NCBI GenBank assembly: GCA_024734555.1
Contig: JANPWX010000163.1
Location: 1,278,918 to 1,342,917, forward strand
Direction of reading: 5' to 3'
DNA from: Trochalopteron elliotii
Lineage: Eukaryota > Chordata > Aves > Passeriformes > Leiothrichidae
Length of the DNA stretch: 64,000 bases
The notes under the pieces are model-generated. The model worked only from the letters and a program-made list of their open reading frames with translations. It was not told the origin of the DNA and did no database searches. Within the stretch, counting starts at the first letter, position 1. Every line of letters starts with the position of its first letter. Positions 1 to 45,813 of this stretch are shown here, piece after piece. The position numbers were made by a program, and so were the translations under genes.

Positions 1-422
1 TTTGTTATAAAATGTAAAACAGGGACGTTGTTACATTGTTGCAAGTGGCTTTAAAACGTACTTTTAAAAATAAAAGTAAGCCTACTTCCTCCTGGAAAAG
101 AGGTTCTCTTAGTAATAGCCATAGAAATGTGGAGTCTGCAATCCATTGTTGGATGCTTTATGATTCCTTCAGCAGCACCCTGCACAGTGAAAAGCTTTCC
201 CAGTGTTCCAGACCCTTGTACAGATCTGTTCAGCCACTTTTTTTTTTTTAACTAAGCTCATAAAATATTTATTCCTCCTACCAAGTGTGAAAATTTTACT
301 TGCTTTGATAATCGCTAAAAAATTAGGTGATTATCTCATGTAAAATAAAAGTTCTGCTTGTTTTATGTCAGCTTTTGTTTCTTTGGACATGCTTTAAAAA
401 TGTCTGTGCTTTCTCAATACAG
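1..422 (+). other. PHEX intron 13 (3' end only)
   Basis: AT-rich sequence upstream of the first placed exon, ending in a T-rich tract and cag. No repeat or gene is recognised. Confidence 0.8.
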
Positions 423-33647
<33,225 letters not shown>

Positions 33648-33890
33648 CTGCTGGTCCCTTCCAGCTCTTCTGCCAGCAGCAGGCTGCAATGTGAACTGCT
33701 CAAACCCATTGCCAGAGCTTCAGAATGATGGTCTGAAGTCTGGAGAGGTGTTAGTACTTCAAATGCATCTTCCTCGTCCATGCTGATGATCTGCGTGGAT
33801 CTTTTCAGTCCCTATTTAGAGCCTAGAAACATTCCAAATAGAAGAGCTTTTCTTTAAGTGTAATAATAAAAACTAACTCCTTTTAACCAT
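33648..33890 (+). other. PHEX: PHEX 3' untranslated region
   Basis: This is the sequence between the stop codon and the first canonical polyadenylation signal plus about 20 bases. No further coding is seen. The end is estimated; additional downstream poly(A) sites cannot be excluded. Confidence 0.7.
33865..33870 (+). promoter_or_regulatory. PHEX: Polyadenylation signal AATAAA for PHEX
   Basis: AATAAA occurs 218 bases after the stop codon. About 45 bases further on is a TG-rich stretch (ctgctgttgatgg) suitable as a downstream element, so cleavage is expected near 33885-33895. Confidence 0.75.
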
Positions 33891-35099
33891 AAAACTACTC
33901 CGGCTCATCTGCAGTTGCACTGCTGTTGATGGATAACTGCCATTATCAATTCTAATTCCTGATTTATAGTTGAGCAAGATGTAAATGCTAAAATCCAGTT
34001 TTAATCTATTGCTCTGCAGGGGTTCTATGCAGAATGCTCCCACACAAAATTTATTCTTTCTGGATGAAGAAATTCATGACCTGCTATAAAGCCAGCTCTG
34101 ATCTGCTGCGTGATACTGCATTTTCATAACTTAAGCTGTCACAGCCCAGCATGCCATAAATGATGTTGCATGATGTAAAGACACAAGACTTTATATAAGT
34201 TCAGTTTAATATGTCAGATTAGTGCCTCTGGTTTTGGAAGAGTTCCAAGCTGAGAAAGTACCTCATGGTATCCATCTGTAGGACTAAATCATAAAGGATA
34301 CTTGTCAGATCATGGCCTCTTCTAATTTTAGAACAGCTTATGATAAAAAATCAATGTATGGTGAAAATCAGAGGCCCTCAGAGGGGATTCCCAGCACCAC
34401 AATACTCATCAATATTGCAGCATTTACCCTGGATTACATTGTAGGCAATTTTTTCCCAGGGGATGTTTTTTACCTTGTGCTGAAGATAGCTTCATCTACA
34501 TTTATTTTTTTTTAAGCCAGAAGTACTATACCAGTTTTAAATTATGGATTTTATAGTGTCTGTGTCTTACATGGCATTGCAAGTAGTGTGCATGTTTGCC
34601 CTGATGTTCTGGATGACTTGTGATTTTAAGGTAAGAGTATGTGACAGAAAAACAGAATACCAACATCATTTGACTTGTCTGGATAAAAAGAGCAATTTAG
34701 GAGTAGAGGACTTAAAAATACAGTAAAAATACAGACCAGTTGAGTTTTCAATTTGATTTTTAAGAATATTCATGAAGAGATATTTTATTACAGCAGAAAA
34801 ACTTTAACACATAACTATTATTGTGGGGAGTGGGATGGGAGGTGAAGCAGGATGCACACACAGCTCTTTTTTTCCTAACAGAAATGTACCTATATAAGTG
34901 GTATATATTTATACCTTCTGCATGATTTCATTTTTACATGGTGGTATTATTTCAAAAGGAGTTTCTTTAGACTGATTTAATTACTGCAAATCCATATTGG
35001 TCTCAGTGTATATGTATACATATATACAAAATACAATTTTTACTTGTTTTAATTCTATTTTATCAGTATAAAAACGTTAGTTAGATAAACTTTTTTACA
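33891..35099. other. Intergenic, nothing recognised
   Basis: AT-rich DNA immediately downstream of PHEX. Short open frames only, with no protein features and no repeat recognised. Confidence 0.65.
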
Positions 35100-35104
35100 A
35101 GGAT

Positions 35105-36030
35105 TGGTCAAATACTGTTGGATAAGGACTTGGTTGGACAGTCACATCCAGAGGGTGATGGTCAATGGCTCAGAGTCCTAAAGTCCATCAGTGACAAGTG
35201 GTGTCCCTCAGCGGTCCATACTATCACCAGTGCCATTTAATATCTTCATTAATGACATAGATAAAGGGATCAAGTGCATCTTCAGCAAGTTGGCAGACAA
35301 CACCAAGCTGAGTGGTGTGGTTGCCACACCTGAAGGATGGGATGTCATCCAATGGGATGTGGATGATGAGAATTGGCCCTTGGGAATCTCATGAGGTTTA
35401 ATGAGACCAAGTGCAAGGGGCTGCACCCCGCTCTGGGAAACTCCTTGTATCAACCAAGTCTTGGGAATGAACAGATCAAGAGTAGCCTTGCCTATAAGGC
35501 CTTGGGGGTACTGGTGGGTGAGAGGCTGTACATGACCCAGCAAGAGGCATTTGCAGCCAAAAAACCAACAGTGTGCTGGGCCACATCCAAATTACTGAGG
35601 GCAGCAGGGCCAGGGAAGAGAGGGGAGGCCCCCAAGATAATTAGAGGGATGGAGCACCCCTCCTATGAAGAAAGGTTGTGAGAATTTGGATTGGTCAGCC
35701 TGGAGAAGGGAAGGCTTTGGCGTGACCTAAATTTCAGCCTTCATTGCCTGAAGTCTACAAGAAAGATGGAGAGGGACTTTTCACAAGGGCATGTAGTGAG
35801 AGGACGAGGGGGAATGGCTGTAAACTGAGAGTAGTTTTGGATTAGGTGCTAGGAGGAAGTTCTTTACTGTGAGTGTGCTGAGGCACTGGAATAGAAATGT
35901 TCAAGGCCATGTTGGATGGAGCTCTGAACCACCTGGTGGAAGTGCAAGGAGGTGTCCTCACTCATGGCAGGAGGCTGGAATTAGATGATCCTTAAAGCCC
36001 CTTAAAACCCAAACCATTCTATGATTCTAA
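35105..36030 (+). mobile_element. CR1 LINE, 3' portion with reverse-transcriptase remnant and tail
   Basis: The 5' part encodes SGVPQRSILSPVPFNIFIND and then SKLADNTKLSGVV, the CR1 ORF2 reverse-transcriptase core. The usual second aspartate of the DD pair is Asn here (ADNT), and stops and frameshifts follow, so the copy is inactive. The 3' part runs through the CR1 untranslated region and ends at ccattctatgattcta, the family's terminal repeat. It is about 0.9 kb and 5'-truncated. The left boundary is approximate. Confidence 0.9.
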
Positions 36031-37063
36031 TTCTTTGATTGTTCAACAGTCATGGTGTAGGAAGGTTTACTGAAGCTAACAAATTGAAACAAATTGGGTT
36101 ATTTTACTGTGTGTCTTTAGAAAGGAGGATGTCATAATGAAAGCATAATTTATGGAAAATGACAGGATCTCAAACTACCTTACAGGAAGCAGACATTCCT
36201 GTCCTCAAGACTCTGTTGCCACTTTTGCAAAACAAAATATTGTAATTTGGGACAAGAACATTCTTTTATCATTTTTTCCCTTAAAAAGTTTAAGCTTTCT
36301 TAAGAGGAAAGCATTTTTCCTTCCTTCATGCCAGCTCAGTTCCTGAGTTCCATGGATTACAGACTATCATTTGAATTGCCACTACTGAATTTTTTTCTTG
36401 GAGGTATTTTTCACATGAATAGTGGTGGCAGTATTTTCATAGAGCTTTTCCTCAAACAAGGAGGTATGGATCTTTGGTAAAGGGATAGTTTGCTGGCTAA
36501 TGGGAAAGTTAGCAAATTGTGTATATACTGACTTCATTTCTGTGTTCATACGAGCACTGACGTGACTTGATGTTGGCTGCTTTGGATCAACAGCACAAAG
36601 TTCAGGGTTAATATTCTGGCCCAATTAAAGGTAGTACCAATATGGTTGTTGTTCTCAGAAAAATAAGGACATCAACTCAGGCACTTATGTGAATTTTCTA
36701 AATTACTGGAATATACAAAGACATTTTCACAACAGTCAGCTTTGGGTTTTCTAATTTTATCTCTCAAATCAGAGATGCATTTGCAAGAATTCCTCTCTCA
36801 TGGTTATTTTCCAGTGGGACAGATTCTGTCATTTTGTGATTTATGTAGTTGTTTCTCTGAACTGGATAGGAATTTTTTCTAAAATGCCTGCTGTTTATTG
36901 CCTTAAATGTCACTCTTCCTGCTCCTTGTTAGGCTCTGGTTTTTCATGTTTGATACCAGGGATTTCTGCTTGATGGTGTGCATATTTCCAATGGCACAGG
37001 AATCACTGCAAACTCTTTCATCCTTGCTGGGGCATCTCCTGCAGCAGGCAGGGGACAGGATCT

Positions 37064-37105
37064 GGGCTGGGGGGAGAGTAGGGAGCTGGGTGTTTTGGGG
37101 GCAAT
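37064..37105 (+). repeat. G-rich tract with G-quadruplex potential
   Basis: GGG, GGGGGG, GGG, GGG and GGGGG runs are separated by loops of 2 to 6 bases within 42 bases. Confidence 0.6.
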
Positions 37106-38296
37106 GAACTAGGAGAGAGGAAGAGAGGGCATGACCAGATTTTGTACCCTGATTTTGGCAGCTGAGAGGATACCCACACACTTCCAGGGGGAAGCCAGAA
37201 GTCCTTGCTGCAGGCTGGTATGTTCATCAGTAGTGTCCTAATTCAGGAAATTCTTGCTGTTGACTCAGGTTCTCAGTGTCTGGGGTTTAGATCTTGCCTG
37301 TGTCTACACAAGGACCCTGGCCTGCCTCACCTTCTGCTTTTTTACCTCAAACCAAAGAGCTGGTCATTTACAGTTTACTTTCAATTGACAGTTACTGATC
37401 AATTTACAATTCACTTTGGATAAGCTGCTTAGATACCATTTGGAAAGCAAAGCAGAAGGTAATTAAAAAAGTTCTTAAAACTTTTGTCATCAAAGACAGC
37501 CAAGATATTAGTGATGTTTGTGAGGGCTCTGCCCATTGCCTCTGTTTTATCAGACCACCTGGCTGTGCTTTGGTTTTGTATTGAGCCTCCTGAGTCTGTG
37601 CCAGCAGTACCTTCCTGCATTGCTCTCAGGTTCACTTATTGCATCTATGCAAACAAATCCTTCACCATATGTATCCTTTTCCCAGAGGTTTAAAATGTTA
37701 TTTTGCTTACTTTTCAGTATTATTATGAAATGTTTCTTCCTGTTGGCTCAGTAATCTACTTCTTTTTCAGTGACCATGAGGGGAAGGGTCACTTATGAAT
37801 GAAACATTTTTACCTTTGTAAATCTGAAGAGATATTTTTCTACTGTGTAGAGATAAAGAAACAGCCTCTACTCCTGTCCCATGTCTCCTTCTTCAGGTCC
37901 TAACAATACTGAAACCTATTCTATTCTAGCTAATCTAGTCTCTTTTTTTTTAAGCCTGAAATGCTAAAACACTAGTTCATACACTGTGAATATTTCTGTA
38001 TTGTGGAAGACTTAGCTCTCTGAAAGGCAGCTGTGCTATTCACCTGTGTAAACTGCTTAGGTAAATAAATTATGTCCAAGCTGGGTCTGGACACTGAAAG
38101 ACCAAAAAACTCCACTGAATTATAAAACTCTGCCTCATGCCCTGTGCAGGGGGGGCTTTACTATTCTTTAGGCAGGATAACTATCATGTCACTAATTGGT
38201 TGAATAATTTATAAAATAATCAGGTGGGTCTGCATATAACTTTTCATTGAGTATTATTCAATTACAGGCTTGGAAGTATATCTCATAATAATGTTT

Positions 38297-38312
38297 TATA
38301 TATATATATATA
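38297..38312. repeat. (TA)n microsatellite, 8 units
   Basis: Alternating T and A, followed by cacatg. Confidence 0.9.
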
Positions 38313-41300
38313 CACATGTATCTGTCAGTGAAATGTTAAAAGCCTAACAACTCAGGAGGCAGAACTATAAGTGATTTAAAAGGTCGTTTGTGTTTAAGAC
38401 TTTTTAATCTGATTTTTATTTACTGGTCAGTCTATTGTACATTTGAATTTTTCTACTTGCATAGTACATTGATTGACTGTTTTAAAGACAATTGTGTTAG
38501 CAAATAAAGCCAAAATTATGAAGAATTTTCCTATGCTTGCAGTATGGCAAAACCTGCTTGGCTTGGCACTGTCCAACTCTACAATATTACTTCTATAATA
38601 TATAGTCTTAATGAGATGTAATAAAGAGCATAATGATGTGGCCTCATGTTCTCAAGACTACTTTTACTCCTCTCTCACAGAGCTGTGTAGGCATAGTCAG
38701 CCAGAGTATAGGCTCCACTTGCCCTCCTTACCCTGCTGGAGGCAATTGAAATTAACATCTGGTGAGCTGTTGTGGATGAGGGCTGGATGCTGTAAAAGCT
38801 GCAGAAAGGCAGAGAGCAGATCTGTCTCAACCAAAAGCCACTGAAAGAGAGTGAGAAAAGATCTGCCTGCCTGTCAGCCTCCCTCTTCCCCTCTTCCCCA
38901 AGTCCATGCCTCTCTCAGCTTTTCAACTGCTTTCAAGCATTTTTCAGAGGAGTTTTTGATAAGATAGTCTTTGTGCCATGCCTGAGTTTGAACTTCATCA
39001 GTGTGACCGAGCACCTGTTCAAGGGCTCTTTGGGCACAGGGGCTGTGCTGGGGCTTTATCCATCACCAACTGGGCTTTTCTGGGCTAAATGATCCATTTC
39101 CTGGGCTCTGCCCTGACCAAGTTTCCTGACACAGCTTGGGTGGCCATAAGCAATGGTACTGGCTGAGATCAAGGCAGCACCATGCCTGTGGGCATCAAGG
39201 AGCAATTTCTGCTGGTGGGGGCAATGGGTGATGTTGGTCTTGCTGCATCTTTTGGAATGTGCTCTGCGGTGATGCAGCCCCTGCAGATCACTCTCCTCAC
39301 AGCTCTTGGGTTTAGGGTGGCAGGGTGTCTCCAAAAACCTGCATCAGTTCTGTCTCCTACCTCACAGTGCAGCCTTACAACGTTTCTAAGGGCAAAAGCA
39401 AAGGTTTCTGTGCAGGAAGTTGAATTAAAAAATCAAAGGTTGGGGTCAGACTGTGAGACCAGCCTCAGCCCAAGAGAAATCTTAGGCTTAATTCTCATGG
39501 GTTTATCAGCACCTTGGAAAGATGCTTTAACAATGTCTATAGAACACCCTGAGGAATTCAGGGTCTAACTGCTGCATCGAGAGCCTGCTTCACTAATCAG
39601 ACAATTTAATCCCATTTACAGTGTAATATATATTAATAAAAAAGAAAAGAAATTAAAGATACCCGAGGGATTCTTCATCACAGCATTATATTTTATTAAA
39701 TATAACATCAAAGTTGGAAGTTACTGAGAATCAAGATAATGTGTTACACTAAATTGTGATCAAAGAAAGAGATATAATGATATAATTTTAATAATTCCTA
39801 AGCACCAAAGCTGGAACACTTTTATGTATGAGGTTAGACATATACACAGCTGCATATATTAACTGTGGTTGTGAACTGAGATGCACATTATAATGCATGT
39901 CTCTAAAAATTTCATCACATCCATTTCTACTGTCCAAACTGGTAAACAAAGCTTGGGGAAAGACTTCAAAAGGGATCTTAAACTTTTTCTCCCAAAAAAT
40001 TTACCAAAGTTTATTTAACATACCAGTGCTGCTGTGAGCAATGACCAGTTAGGTTCTTTTATATGGAGGATGCATAGTTCTCTTCTCAAATGTGAGTAGG
40101 AGATATTTAAGTATAGAAATCTAAAAAAACATGATGTCACATCCTCTTCACACTAATAGAGTATTTGGGTAGAATAAGGGAAAAAAAAATCACATTCTCA
40201 AATACAACAATTAGGGAAACAAACGTGAGTTTATGCCATGCTATGCAATAAGAAATAAAAAGCTATTGTAGGATATGAAGTTGCCAGACTGGGTCAGGGG
40301 AATGGTTTACAACTTGACATTATTTCTGCTGGGAGAAAAACCTGAGTGCAGGAGACCTGTCTGCCTTTGTAACTTCCTGGGGCACGTGTGTGTTCCAGCT
40401 CAGTCCTTTGGTGGGGATCACAGTGCTGTGCCTTCTGAGAGTTCACCCCAATCAGCCCTGGGGCTTGAGGGGATATTTGCTTTCTCTTGGGTGTCTAGAG
40501 CACCCAAAAAGGCTGCAATTCTGCCACTGATTTCTAGTTTTATATATCTTTTTTGTTCTTTCCACCAGGGAACATGTCATATGAATCAGCCACTCTCCAT
40601 ATCATGGCATTTGCAATGAATAAAGAGGTGCTTTTGTAGGTCTGTGCTGCAAAACAATGCAGTGCTGCTGCATCTCAAAAACATCTGTGTGTTTTGTGAA
40701 ATAGGGTTGCTCTTCATCAGACAACACATGTGCTTTCATGTCATTCTGCTAGAATGGGTCTTGGGTGGTTTGCACTGGAGAGAAGAGAGCAAAATGGGAG
40801 TAACGTCTGGATGACAAAGAGAAATTAGAAACTCTTTAGTGTTGTAAATCAGTAAAAGATTTTACAAAGCATTAGTACAATCTCTGCTATAAATGATTTT
40901 TTATATATGTGGGCACTGTGCAGGAAGTCTGTAAGTCTGTGCTACGTGAGTGTATATAAAAATGTCAGAAACATGGATTATTTTTTTAAAAATTGAGTCT
41001 CAGGGTAAAACTCTGACCTCAGTGAGTTCATTGAGTGATTAATGTCTGTGGGGCCAGCATTTTACTCCATCTGGATAATAGCACATAAAATTTACTGATT
41101 TAAAACTATTTGGGACACGCATTTTTTTCTAGACAGAAAGAAATTTCTAGCCTCTGGTATTTTCAGAATCTGCCCTGCCCTCAGTCATTTGCATAGGACT
41201 TACTCTATTTGCTCTTGTTTAGCAGATACTCCATTTTCATATTTTTAAACATTTCAAGAGTGACTTTATCACTGTTTCAGAATTGCAAAGTAGCTTTTTC

Positions 41301-41960
41301 AACTTGCCCTTTCCAGATATGGTTCTATTAATCATTAAAATAAACTTGATATGTTCCATTGAACTAAGTGTAGGCTTATTTATCACACTGAGGTCATAAA
41401 TATTTTTTGTCTCCATAAATGTTTTTTTGTCTCTCCTAAATGTCTTGGTCTCCATGATGTGGCAGAAAAGTTTTATGTTCCTGGAGTGGCAGGGGAAGCT
41501 GTTAGTGCCCATGGCAAAGTCAGTGCTCTTAGGCTGCAGGGTGGCTGGGGAGGAGGTGGGTGGTTCACCATGGGCACTTGAAGCTCCTCAGCAAGAAAAA
41601 GTCTGCTCGTCTGTGTAACTTCCATTAAAATGGTCCATCCTGACAAAACAAACAAATCTATAGTCCTGACCAAGAAATTGATAGTACATTTCTTGGACAA
41701 ATCAAAAAGGTGGGAAGACTTGAGCCATCATGCTAACTGAGGCCAGTAATACAGGCACTTGCATCTTGCTTGTGCAAACTCCAGCAATGTTACAGCCCTG
41801 CAGAACTGCCTCTGCCTGCAGCTGTGTCTTGCCCTTTGTTTTGAGATGACTCAAATTGCTGGATGGCTGAGCAAGGAACAAACTCACCACTATGGGGAGT
41901 GCAGCACAGGAGGAGGGCTTGGAAGGAAACAGGGCACCCCACTGCTACCCAGAGAGGAAT

Positions 41961-42110
41961 TATAGAATCCTGTAGGCTGCAAAAGATGGTTAACCTACAC
42001 TGCCAAGTCCACCACTAAACCATGTTCCTAAATGGTACATCCACACATCTTTTACATACCTCCAGTGATGGTGACTCAACCCGTTCCCTGGGGAGTCTCC
42101 AGTGGCCCCA
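41961..42110 (-). mobile_element. CR1 LINE 3'-end fragment, minus strand
   Basis: It begins tatagaatcctgtaggctgc and contains actgccaagtccaccactaa, then atgttcctaaatggtacatc and cctccagtgatggtgactc, the characteristic reversed 3' end of a CR1 subfamily. About 150 bases remain. Confidence 0.85.
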
Positions 42111-45100
42111 CCACCAGTTCCCACTATAGCAGTGGGCACAATGCACCTTTTTACAGTATCAGGTATAGCCCCATTCACTAAAACCTCCTGCCCCCTTAGG
42201 GAAGCCTACCTGTGAAAACCTGATGGGATGGGGTGGAGGAAGGGACTTGGCCCAGAGAGGTCTGTTAAAGCTCTCAGCACACCTTGGTTTGTGTAAGCAC
42301 TGGCAGAGTGGCAGGACTGGTGTGTCACCTCCCCAGCTGCCAGGGTTCCTGCATTCCTGCAGGGTTCCTGCTAGGGTTCCTGCATTCCTGCAGGGCCCCT
42401 GCCAGGGTTCATGCCCTCCCCTCCCTCCCATGCATGGTGCAAATGCCTGTGTGTGCTGTGTTTACACACAGGGAATGAATGTGTGAGGTGTGCTCTGTGC
42501 ACCAGCCTCTCCTTATTCCTGCTCCCTCCTACAGCCAGACGAATCACCACCAAGCAGGAGTGGGAAGCAAGCAGGGAGCCCCCTTCCCAAGTCACCCCAG
42601 ATGAGCTAATTCCATGGAAGGCACAGCTTGCAGCAGCAGCTGTGTGGCAGCACAAACTCATCCCAGCCTCAGACAGTGGAAAGATGTCAGGTCATTTTAG
42701 AGACAAGATAGGAACATTTCTTCTCCTAGCCTGGGTTGAAGTAAAATGTCATGGTCTGACTTCAGCTTAATAATTATTTTAGCTCTTCAGTGCATGATAG
42801 AAGGGCAAATATGGAACCTTCCTTTAGTGAACAATTTCATTCTTTCAGCTGGGTTTTCCTTTGTTCTGCCTCAGTTCAGTGACAGCCGGCAGCTCAAACC
42901 TGCACAGAACTCCTGGCACAAACAACATGTGTTGAGGCAATCACTGTGGCTGTATTCAGCATGCTTATTCAGCTTTCTTTTAATAAATCCAGTAACAGAC
43001 TTTCAGAGGCAATGAAGGGAAAGGAATAATTTGAAAACAAAGCTGTTGAAAAAAATACAATGCGCACGCAGTAGAGAAGAATGTGATTTTGGAGGTCTGT
43101 GCAGCTGTTTTATTTCTTTAGAGGATTTTCGTCAACATGATTACACAGGGAAGCAAAGGGATTTTAAAAATGGTATGGTGATAAGCACTCAGTAGAGAAA
43201 ACAAAGGGGTGTTTTCCCTTTCTCGTATCACTCAATTTTTTTTCCCTTTCATGTGATATTACAAGTAAAAATCTCATATTAGCTCATTTTAATTAAAAAA
43301 CTATCCATGCTAGGGTTTTCCTAGAGAAGCAATTTCAGTCTTTGTCCACTAGATCATTTAATCAAAGATATCCTAAATGCTTTCAACATTGCTGTGGCTG
43401 CACCTATCTGGCTGCCATCAATATAATGGCTTTCCCAGTGGATTGAAAAAAAAAGTGTAATTGGACATGAGCCCATCCTTTCAAGTGGGATTAGCTGCTT
43501 TGCTGCAGTCTTCCCCTAAATTTCAGGGTCTGATGTTCTTTTCTTGTTCCTTCTGTACTTACTGGTGCAAAGCAGCCCTCCAGTGCCATCTTTAGAACTG
43601 AGCTGTGCAGGCACAGCCAAGGGAAGGAGTGTGGAGTTGCACTCCTGCAGAAGGCCACCTTTCTGTGTCACTAGGAGCAATTGATGTCTGGCTAAAACTG
43701 GGGTGACCCTACACCATTCCTCACGAAAGAGAACTGTATCTGTGTAGAGGGAATTTGCCACTTGTCACTCCTAAAGTCTTTTTGGATGGATTTGTCCAGC
43801 AACCTCCCCTACCTACACCCTCTCCCCTGTGGTGTGCATATCAGGACCCTTAAGCAAAGCCCCAGCAACATTTTCCCTGCCCCAGCAGCCAAATTCTGCA
43901 TATCCCACCTGGAGGCCTGAGGCTTGGCTGCCCTTACCCTGCCTCGTGCTCACCCAGCAGCACAGCCCTCACACATGGCCTCTCACCATGGTGCAGACAC
44001 AGAGGGGCTGCCCCATGGCCACCAGAGGATCAAAGGGCCTTCAGGTACACCCCTGTGAGGAAATGACCACAGAAACCTTGAAAGACATAAGACTTCATGT
44101 GCTGCCTTGCTCTCTGCCTCCTTTTATAGGTGAAAGAGTATTTGGTGCCTTCTGTTCAGAAGCCAGAGCTGTCCCTGTACACACCATTTTTGCTCTGTTA
44201 CGTGTTAGATGAACAAATTTAGGTCCAAATTTAGCTTTGTCTTTTCTGTCAATAACAGTGATTCCCCACCTAGTTTTTTCAAGCCTCCCCCGTTGTCAAA
44301 ACTTTTCAGAGCCTAACTTTTAGTTGACCAGCGTTTGTGAAGTTATTCAAGTGTTTACAGTGCCAAAAACAAAGTCCAAAAGAAGAATGCTTCACTTGGG
44401 TGGGGGAAAACCTACATCAGCATGGAGTGCACAGGCACAGCGCTCCCCTTCTCCCAGCCCTGTACCACATCCAGGTCACCAGCAGCAGATGTGGCAGCAC
44501 AAAACCACCAAAGTCCTGACCTGCTTCCAGGACAAAGGAGTGCCTAAGGGATGCTTTAGCTGGAGAGAGATGATTTCACATATGAAAATATCAGTTTCCA
44601 TAATGGCTGATGTGGGTTTGATGCCTGCTGTGGAAAAGTTTCATTTTAAGGCATTTTCAGATCAGTTTGCTGGGCTTGTGTTATATTAGGTGACAGCTCA
44701 GGAAACAAAGACAGATCAGGTGGAATTGAAGGTGACAGGTCCTTCTCTTGGGGTGATTGAGTGAAATGTCCTTGGTGTCAAGAGGACAGTGGGGGAGGCT
44801 CCAAAAGAAAGAACAAGAATACTGAATATCTCCTCATCAAAGTTAAATTTCCCAGGATTTCAAAGGGCACATGAAGACTGCCTAAGACTTTCTTGGTTCT
44901 GCTGTTGCAGAGAGTGGATATCACCAACAAACACAACTATTTAGAAAGAACTATTTAGAAGGAGCACAGGTATATGTGAATATAGAAATAATTTCCAGAT
45001 AATTCTCGCAGGAATTAATTAACTGTAATTGTGTAATGCAGGAACTGGAAGAGCCCTGCTCCCTGTGTCCAGACAACATGTAAGAAGTACGATTCAAGTG

Positions 45101-45526
45101 TGGTAAAACAGAGATGTGAAACTGTGATAGAGCTCTTGAATGTTTAAATGCAAGAGGGCACAAGCCAAAATGTAGTAAAGCACCCCACACCCAAGCAGGT
45201 GTTTCTGTATAGGGAAAGGTTTAAGACTCACTCCAAGACCTTTCAAGGGAAGAACTCCTAGCAAGTGCCAAGACAAAAACACTGATAGGTCTCTTTACCT
45301 ATTCCTTGGAAAAGCAGCTATTCTCTATTGGTCTATTTGCCAAAAAACCCACCTAAATTGTTCAATACTTAAGCGAGAGCATGAGGCTTCTCATGCATTC
45401 TCAAAGTGTAGGTGTGTGGGACCTGTCCCTACACTGTGTTTGGCTTTGTTCTTCTATTTTTGCATTGTTTTCTTCTTTTATTAAAACCTTTTCGCTTTTT
45501 CAAGACATACTCAACCATACTGTCTG
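42111..45526. other. Intergenic, partly GC-rich, no gene recognised
   Basis: GC is raised at about 42180-42680 and 43790-44060. This lengthens open frames on both strands by chance. It contains one minisatellite (42341-42404). Confidence 0.55.
42341..42404. repeat. GC-rich minisatellite (agggttcctgcattcctgc type)
   Basis: The 19-base unit agggttcctgcattcctgc occurs twice exactly, with partial copies between (agggttcctgct) and after (agggcccctgcc). Confidence 0.85.
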
Positions 45527-45813
45527 TGTCAGGTGCAGGGACGACCCAAGGAACGAGGCAGACGCAGGCAGACAGCAGGTCAAGGGAAAGCTTCTACTCT
45601 TTATTCTATAAATTTGACTCTATATATACATTTTTACAAAAGGCCAGAGATTGGCGACACAGGTTGCCACCTCTTGACCTGGATGGTGAACATCACCGTC
45701 CATCACATTTCTCCACCCATGGCAGAAAAATGTAAACAATAGATAAATGCTAAAAATACATATTGTTTTTGTGAAGCTGCGTGAGAAACTCCAGTTCAAG
45801 ACTGTAACAATCA
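45527..45813 (-). mobile_element. Probable solo LTR of an endogenous retrovirus, minus strand
   Basis: Read on the minus strand, the segment has a TATA-like box (complement of 45619-45628), then AATAAA (complement of 45600-45605) about 15 bases further on. These are followed by a GC-rich stretch ending in CA, the order expected for the U3-R-U5 of an avian LTR. TG and CA termini fit 45813 and 45527. No gag, pol or env frame adjoins it, so it would be a solo LTR. Boundaries and family are unconfirmed, and no clear target-site duplication is seen. Confidence 0.5.

Larger units (their letters stand above)
36031..41960. other. Intergenic, nothing coding recognised
   Basis: AT-rich sequence with a (TA)n microsatellite at 38297-38312 and a G-rich stretch at 37064-37105. 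Open frames are at most about 130 codons, with no recognisable family. Confidence 0.6.
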
